From Aggregatimonas sangjinii (GTDB lineage Bacteria > Bacteroidota > Bacteroidia > Flavobacteriales > Flavobacteriaceae), in the NCBI RefSeq assembly GCF_005943945.1, contig NZ_CP040710.1, forward strand, positions 2,119,001 to 2,183,000: DNA of 64,000 bases, written 5' to 3'. Position numbers and translations under genes: made by a program. Shown piece by piece: positions 59,574-64,000 of this stretch (the stretch's first letter is position 1; each line of letters starts with the position of its first letter). The notes beneath the pieces were generated by a model. It worked only from the letters and a program-made list of their open reading frames with translations, had not been told where the DNA came from and ran no database searches.

Positions 59574-59714
59574 CTATCTTTTTAATTCATTTTTTACGGT
59601 TCATCCCATATTTTTGATCGGCAAGTCTATCCTAAATGTCGGGATAATTGTGAAGTGATAAAACTTTGTTTAAATATCCGTAATCGCTCATAATTTGTCT
59701 GGGATGTCTATCTT

Positions 59715-60782
59715 TTGGGGAAAACGCAAAGATATGAATCTATTTACCTTTGCGGCCCACTTCGACAGCGAGAAGGCCTGCCGCCCACATTTCAAGGAAT
59801 AGCGCTACAGAACCGGTTTTACAAGCAAGTGCCATACCGGGCACTTCTGGATAAGGAGCAGGTGGTGCTACGAGTACAAGAAATACCGCAGCCGTACCTC
59901 ACTGCGCAGCAGGACGGTGATGCAGGGCTCGAACCTTCCATTTCTGTTATGGTACAAAGCGATGTTCCTGCTGACGTGGTTGTTTTTGAAGAATCTTTGA
60001 AAGTTTTTATAAGCCCAGAGAACTATAGTTTCAAAGATGAGAGCTATGTATTTAGTCTTTCTTATTTGCACTATAATTCAAAAAACGAATTGATTAAATA
60101 TGACTTAAATGAGAATGGTATAGGTATTGGTATTACGACCACTATAAATACAAAAGCCAATTTAAATTTATCCGCTAAGTGTCAAACGATGTATATCGTA
60201 ATTACTGATGGCTACAGTGATGGCTCTTCAGATTCCTATATTATAGGTACTTATCAAGAATGTGATGGCGGAGGCGGCGGAGGCGGCGGTAATTGGGATG
60301 GTGGCAACCTTGTTGACAATGAAGAAGATATATTACCTCCGAGTTGTAAAAGTTTTGATTTCAAACAAGACGTAGATGGCTTAAATTGGCAAGAATCAGC
60401 TGTAAAAGGTATTTATTTTAAAGTATATTTGACATATACAACCCCTCCGTATCTTGAGTATAGTTACACAGTCAGACTAAATGAGCCTGTGTTATTTGGA
60501 GCTCCTATGGAAGGAAGGCATGGCGAATTACCTTCTGGAAAATTGGCATCGGCATCCGCTCATTTTTTAAACGAAATGATGAAAAAAACAGTTGATAAAT
60601 ATGATAGAACAAGAGTAAATCCGAGCGTAGTAGAAGCCTATTTTAAGGATGAATTACGAGATGAGTATAACAAATACATTGTCGGTGGAAGGGTAAATAC
60701 CAATTATATGGGGAATTTGAATCCAACAACTTATAGAGCAACAACAGATGGTGGTTTTGATGGATGCGAAAAAAATGATTGA
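59715..60782 (+). CDS. chimeric ORF: out-of-frame IS1595 remnant joined to an unknown protein
   Basis: The open frame of 355 residues starts at TTG 59715 and reads the IS1595 remnant in the wrong frame for its first ~85 residues. Own coding character starts only near residue 88 (VVVFEESLKVFISPENYSFKDES). The remainder is AT-rich and unrecognised, with an eight-glycine run (ECDGGGGGGGGNWDGG) and a C-terminal domain of about 145 residues. No signal peptide remains, so it is probably a 5'-truncated gene. ATG 59949 is an alternative start. Its TGA overlaps the next gene by 8 bp. Confidence 0.5.
   Translation: MGKTQRYESIYLCGPLRQREGLPPTFQGIALQNRFYKQVPYRALLDKEQVVLRVQEIPQPYLTAQQDGDAGLEPSISVMVQSDVPADVVVFEESLKVFISPENYSFKDESYVFSLSYLHYNSKNELIKYDLNENGIGIGITTTINTKANLNLSAKCQTMYIVITDGYSDGSSDSYIIGTYQECDGGGGGGGGNWDGGNLVDNEEDILPPSCKSFDFKQDVDGLNWQESAVKGIYFKVYLTYTTPPYLEYSYTVRLNEPVLFGAPMEGRHGELPSGKLASASAHFLNEMMKKTVDKYDRTRVNPSVVEAYFKDELRDEYNKYIVGGRVNTNYMGNLNPTTYRATTDGGFDGCEKND
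59734..59976 (+). pseudogene. IS1595-family transposase N-terminal remnant
   Basis: The frame from ATG 59734 reads MNLFTFAAHFDSEKACRPHF and continues, after a TAG at 59800-59802, through HTGHFWIRSRWCYEYKKYRSRTS and LRSRTVMQGSNLPFLLWYKAMFLLT. This is the N-terminal zinc-ribbon region of IS1595-type transposases, but the zinc cysteines are largely lost. Similarity stops near 59976, where unrelated AT-rich coding sequence begins. The rest of the IS is missing. GGGATGTCTATCTTTTGGGG at 59701-59720 may be the left IS end. Confidence 0.7.
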
Positions 60783-61374
60783 TTTAAAAGAAATAGATTC
60801 TTTAGCCTACGAGTTTTACCCAAAAAACGTATCCTCCATTGAGGAAAGGCATAAATATCATGAAAGTATTGAATATAACTTTTTGATTAAATCTTTGGAT
60901 GAAAAGAATAGTATCTATGACTTAAATAAATTAAAATCAGTTTTTAGTACCGTTGAAACAACGTTTAATGTAAAAATTGAAAACTATACTCTATCGTCTT
61001 GGTTAGATAGATGTCATAATTGGCAATTTTTATTAAATGAAAACGCAGATACTCCAAGGAAAATAGTAATGTGTTTAAATATTAGCAAGATAATACCTGC
61101 TTATCTAGTTTATATTTTAGAAGTTGAATTTGATGAAAAAATAGGAAGACTAAAGTATTCCCCGAGGAGAAACGAATTACTTGAAACGAAAGTTTACAAA
61201 CAAGTTATCTCAGAAATTGAAGATATTATTAGCTCATTGTTAACAATAAGCCGTTTTCCAATGCATATTTTGAGTACTAAAATTATGGACTTAAGCTTTC
61301 AAGACATCAAAATAGGGGAATTCACTTACTTAAATGCATTTTTTCTGAATTCATATAATACAAGATTTGTTTAA
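60775..61374 (+). CDS. AT-rich protein of unknown function, translationally coupled
   Basis: A 199-residue soluble protein starting at ATG 60775, inside the end of the previous frame (ATGATTGA overlap). No family recognised. Small size, low G+C, no signal peptide and coupling to a preceding variable gene are the usual look of an immunity gene in polymorphic toxin loci; this is only a contextual guess. Codon use is much more AT-rich than in the housekeeping genes. Confidence 0.6.
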   Translation: MIDLKEIDSLAYEFYPKNVSSIEERHKYHESIEYNFLIKSLDEKNSIYDLNKLKSVFSTVETTFNVKIENYTLSSWLDRCHNWQFLLNENADTPRKIVMCLNISKIIPAYLVYILEVEFDEKIGRLKYSPRRNELLETKVYKQVISEIEDIISSLLTISRFPMHILSTKIMDLSFQDIKIGEFTYLNAFFLNSYNTRFV

Positions 61375-61377
61375 ATT

Positions 61378-61587
61378 ATGATAAATAAGATATTTTTCTC
61401 CTTAATTATTATACTCTTTCTGATAGGAATATTTATGAGCAATAGTCCATCATTTATTTTTAACTATTACGACAGTTATTCCAAAATTACCTATCGAACA
61501 ATTGTTTTAAATATGGCACAGTTGTTACTTATTTTGTTCGTATTTAGATTTCTCTTTTTAAGAATAAAATTATATTATGAGAGGTGA
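61378..61587 (+). CDS. small two-helix membrane protein
   Basis: A 69-residue protein with membrane helices at about 6-21 and 42-62 (NKIFFSLIIILFLIGIFM; TIVLNMAQLLLILFVFRFLF) and a basic C-terminus. It starts 3 bp after the preceding stop, so probably cotranscribed. Function unknown. Confidence 0.55.
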   Translation: MINKIFFSLIIILFLIGIFMSNSPSFIFNYYDSYSKITYRTIVLNMAQLLLILFVFRFLFLRIKLYYER

Positions 61588-61611
61588 AAGCGTTATTCTG
61601 TATACTTCCCC

Positions 61612-61767
61612 TAAGTGAAGGCTTCCCTGTTAACGAAATGAATTAACGAATTTTAATGTGGCGAAGGATGAAGATTGTGACCTTTAATATCCCATCTTTG
61701 AAATTGGATTTTTCAAAGTGAATATTTACCCTTTGGTAGCCTTCAAAAACAGGGAAGCCTTCACTAA
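61612..61767. mobile_element. MITE-like element with perfect 17-bp inverted repeats and TAA target duplication
   Basis: The element 61615-61764 (150 bp) begins GTGAAGGCTTCCCTGTT and ends with its exact reverse complement AACAGGGAAGCCTTCAC. TAA flanks both sides (61612-61614, 61765-61767). An internal hairpin pairs CTTTGAAA with TTTCAAAG. There is no ORF. The ends differ from the element at 34159, but both show TNA duplications. Confidence 0.72.
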
Positions 61768-61773
61768 TTTTGA

Positions 61774-62413
61774 AGTAAAATTATTATCCGAAAGTATAAC
61801 CCCGTAACAAAAGAACATGAGACCGTTTTGATAATCAAGAGTAAAGTGGTGCGGCAAGCTTTTGATTTAAACGTTCCCTTAGACATGGTAGACGTGGTAA
61901 CCGGTTCAAAGTCGCTATTGGAACCCAAAGAGATAGTAGGCTTTGATGAACTGATCGCTGTTTTGGGTGTTCCCGATGCTATAAAACTTAGCTTTAACGC
62001 AGATGCCAATTTTGCAATCGGTATCGCCAGTTCGTTCGATATTGTCGGTTTCATGAAAGGTGAAGATACCGGCAAAATTTTCGCCTATGCTCCGGTAGGT
62101 GGTGGTGGCCCTATTTCATTTACTTCAGGCTTCGGCGCTAGTTTTTCGGTTGAGGCGGGTCTGGTGTTTGATAATGGCTCTTTGGATGATTTTAACAAAG
62201 GTATTTTTGAAGGAAAAGAGGCTTCCCTATCGGGTTCCTATGGCCCCCTGGGGGCTTCGGTCTTTGTCGGGATACCTGAGTTTGGACTTCTTCCCCCTTT
62301 ATCAAGGATTCACTCTTGGTAGGTCTTGGGGCACTCCGTTTGATGTAAATGGAACACTGTGGGCTCCTGATTCCTATCTACTACAAGAGGATTTAAATAA
62401 ACGGCCGGAATAA
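61774..62413 (+). pseudogene. 5'-truncated, frameshifted gene fragment
   Basis: Coding-like sequence begins right after the MITE-like element without a start codon (SKIIIRKYNPVTKEHETVLI) and continues in a glycine-rich beta style (FAYAPVGGGGPISFTSGFGA). At the run CCCCCTTT (62293-62300) the frame shifts by one extra base; the downstream frame continues sensibly as YQGFTLGRSWGTPFDVNGTL and ends EDLNKRPE at 62413. Family not recognised. It looks like the C-terminal end of a large secreted protein. Confidence 0.6.
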
Positions 62414-62421
62414 AAATAAAA

Positions 62422-62820
62422 ATGAACCAAAGATTTTTCATATTCCCTATACTCCTACTGCTACTTTTGAATTGTCACGAGCCTGTACAAAAATGTGAAA
62501 CTATAGATACAAATGCCATTCTATTCATCAACAAAACGGCGAATAAAAAAACAGCAGTCAAGAGTACAGTAATTATGGACACTATATTTCTTAAAAAAAT
62601 TTGTGCATTACTACTCAACAAAAGTAAAAGACTGACTGATGTTAATATCAGAAACAACAAGGGTTACTTTGAAGTTTTATTTAAAGAAAACAAATCGTTT
62701 TATTTTGACATGTTCTACACTGATTATGACGGTACTGTCTTTAGATTGAGTACGAACTTATACTATAAAAACGATGAATTGGTAGAACTGTTGGAATCAG
62801 AATTAATGTTGCCGGATTAG
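62422..62820 (+). CDS. small lipoprotein, tandem paralog 1
   Basis: A 132-residue predicted lipoprotein (MNQRFFIFPILLLLLLNC, Cys18). Family hallmarks shared by the three tandem copies: HEPVQKCETIDTNAI near the N-terminus, KKICALLLNKSKRLTDVNIR, FYTDYDGTVFRLSTN and the C-terminal LLESELMLPD. Function unknown; an immunity or accessory role beside the broken gene upstream is possible. Starts 9 bp after the pseudogene stop. Confidence 0.6.
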   Translation: MNQRFFIFPILLLLLLNCHEPVQKCETIDTNAILFINKTANKKTAVKSTVIMDTIFLKKICALLLNKSKRLTDVNIRNNKGYFEVLFKENKSFYFDMFYTDYDGTVFRLSTNLYYKNDELVELLESELMLPD

Positions 62821-62836
62821 ACCAAACTCTATTCTT

Positions 62837-63238
62837 ATGAAAACGAACCCCTATATTATCCTCACCCTGATTTTGCTATCGCTTACAAGCTGTATGGAGG
62901 AAATAAAGAACTGCGAACAGACCACGAACAGAAACATATTGGTTTTAAACAAAACGCCACATAAAAAGACCACCGCAAGAACGGCAAAGATAGATGACCA
63001 AGTATTTTTGAACAATATGTGCACTGTTCTTTTTAAATATCGTAAAAGACTGTCTGATGTAAAGATTAGGAATAGTCAAGGATTTTTAGAAGTTATCTTC
63101 GAAGAGAACAAGGATTATTATTTTCTCATGATTTATACTGAAAATGACGGTACGGTTTTTAGAATGAGTACTAACACATACTACCAAAACGATAGTTTGG
63201 TCAATCTTTTGGAGTCTAAAGTGATGTTACCCGACTAA
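62837..63238 (+). CDS. small lipoprotein, tandem paralog 2
   Basis: A 133-residue paralog of the preceding gene (lipobox LTSC, Cys19) with NNMCTVLFKYRKRLSDVKIR, IYTENDGTVFRMSTN and the terminal LLESKVMLPD. Sixteen bp separate it from copy 1. Diverged enough that the duplication is not recent. Confidence 0.6.
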   Translation: MKTNPYIILTLILLSLTSCMEEIKNCEQTTNRNILVLNKTPHKKTTARTAKIDDQVFLNNMCTVLFKYRKRLSDVKIRNSQGFLEVIFEENKDYYFLMIYTENDGTVFRMSTNTYYQNDSLVNLLESKVMLPD

Positions 63239-63255
63239 TTAATGCCGACTTCTTC

Positions 63256-63658
63256 GTGAGAATATTCCCGTTTCCCGTACTTATCTTGATTTTCTTTTCC
63301 GTAGCTGGTTGCCACGAACCAGTACAAAACTGCGATACTATCGATACAAAAGCCCTCATTTTTTATCAATAGATCAGCTTACAAAAAAACAGCGGCTAAG
63401 AATACAGTCATAAGAGATACTGTATTCCTTAAAAAGATATGTTCTGTATTATTCGACAAGCGTAAAAGACTTACTGATGTCGATGTAAGATATAACCGGG
63501 GATTTTTGGAAGTTCTTTTTAAAGAAAATAAATCACTTTACTTTCGCATGATTTATACCGACTATGATGGTGTTGTTTTTAGCCTTGGCACAAATCTTCA
63601 TTATAAAAACGATGAATTGGTCGAATTGTTGGAATCAGAATTAATGTTGCCCGACTAA
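63256..63658 (+). pseudogene. small lipoprotein, tandem paralog 3 (frameshifted)
   Basis: The third copy starts at GTG 63256 (MRIFPFPVLILIFFSVAGC) and stays close to copy 1 (HEPVQNCDTIDTKALIF). A run of six T at 63359-63364 has one base too many: the frame then stops at TAG. Removing one T restores INRSAYKKTAAKNTV through to the family ending LLESELMLPD. Either a real frameshift or a sequencing error in the run. Confidence 0.7.
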
Positions 63659-63888
63659 GGGGCTGTCGTAGTAATCGACCTTTAACACGTTTGATTTGTT
63701 ACGTATACTTCTCGAATTTGACAAACGAAAAAAAAACACTCCCCACTCCTCCCAGTAACCATATCTTGAATACAATCGTTTTATCTTTTAAAGTTATTGG
63801 ATTAACTTGCCTTCGAATTCAAAAAGAGGGAGTCGATTCCCCATATTTAAGATAAATCGTCAATTCGTAGTTAAAATAGTCGGTACAA

Positions 63889-64000
63889 ATGAACATCTTT
63901 AAATTTATAAGCCTGAATCTTTTCTCCTTACTCGTTCTTGGTTGTGGTGATATGGATAGGAAAAAGGCAGCGCTTTTTGCTATCCAACTAGACGGAAAGG
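63889..64000 (+). CDS. lipoprotein, N-terminal part only (runs off the window)
   Basis: Thirty-seven residues are visible from ATG 63889: MNIFKFISLNLFSLLVLGCG, with lipobox LVLGC (Cys19), then DMDRKKAALFAIQLDGK. The gene continues beyond the window. The 230 bp before it (63659-63888) contain no other gene. Confidence 0.6.
   Translation, partial: MNIFKFISLNLFSLLVLGCGDMDRKKAALFAIQLDGK

Noticed and set aside
63659-63690. GGGGCTGTCGTAGTAATCG looked like an insertion sequence end
   Set aside because: No matching inverted end or target duplication was found in the rest of the window.

Overview
The window is a chromosomal segment from a member of the Bacteroidota, most likely a marine Flavobacteriaceae (Maribacter/Zobellia-like; genus not provable here). 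Supporting signs are moderate-to-low G+C, TonB-plug and CarboxypepD_reg modules with the 'LDEVVV' box, almost no Shine-Dalgarno sequences, several promoters with the Bacteroidota -7 element TAnnTTT(G/A), and many short-signal lipoproteins. No rRNA, tRNA or CRISPR array was seen; one structural RNA (SRP RNA, ffs) is present.

Layout. 0.2-1.9 kb: a methylcrotonyl-CoA carboxylase beta subunit. 1.9-13.1 kb: a minus-strand envelope cluster of barrel-less TonB-plug proteins combined with vWA, TPR and DUF2135-like modules, plus an M24 peptidase. 13.2-26.9 kb: menaquinone synthesis (menE, a CPBP protease, menC, menA, menD, menF and a hotdog thioesterase), interleaved with a TPR histidine kinase and a LytTR response regulator; menB is not here. 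26.9-35.8 kb: an esterase, two GNAT acetyltransferases, dnaK, a ureohydrolase and serine dehydratase. 35.9-37.5 kb: umuDC. 37.7-58.4 kb: housekeeping and metabolic genes (DUF1080/Gfo-Idh pair, panB, lspA, rluA-type, leuAB, pheT, ABC-F, transaldolase) with several lipoproteins. 59.4-59.6 kb: ffs. 59.7-64 kb: an AT-rich, decaying accessory island with an IS1595 remnant, a chimeric ORF, a MITE-like element, a 5'-truncated frameshifted gene, and three tandem lipoprotein paralogs (the third frameshifted).

The most interesting signal is regulatory. Direct repeats of roughly GTTCACCAC (read on the minus strand) recur with an exact 21-bp period, the spacing known for LytTR-family DNA-binding proteins. 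They lie upstream of the histidine kinase gene, the SPOR-menA-response-regulator operon, the plug/vWA operon, and an apparently gene-free stretch ending in a terminator (a candidate small RNA). In three of the four cases the repeat lies 28-29 nt from a -7 box and in the fourth 40 nt, one helical turn farther. I infer that this kinase/LytTR pair autoregulates and controls the plug/vWA envelope proteins and a small RNA.

Other points: UmuD has Ile where E. coli UmuD has its catalytic Lys97; an ABC-F protein keeps only one of its two composite ATP sites; two MITE-like elements carry 3-bp TNA target duplications.
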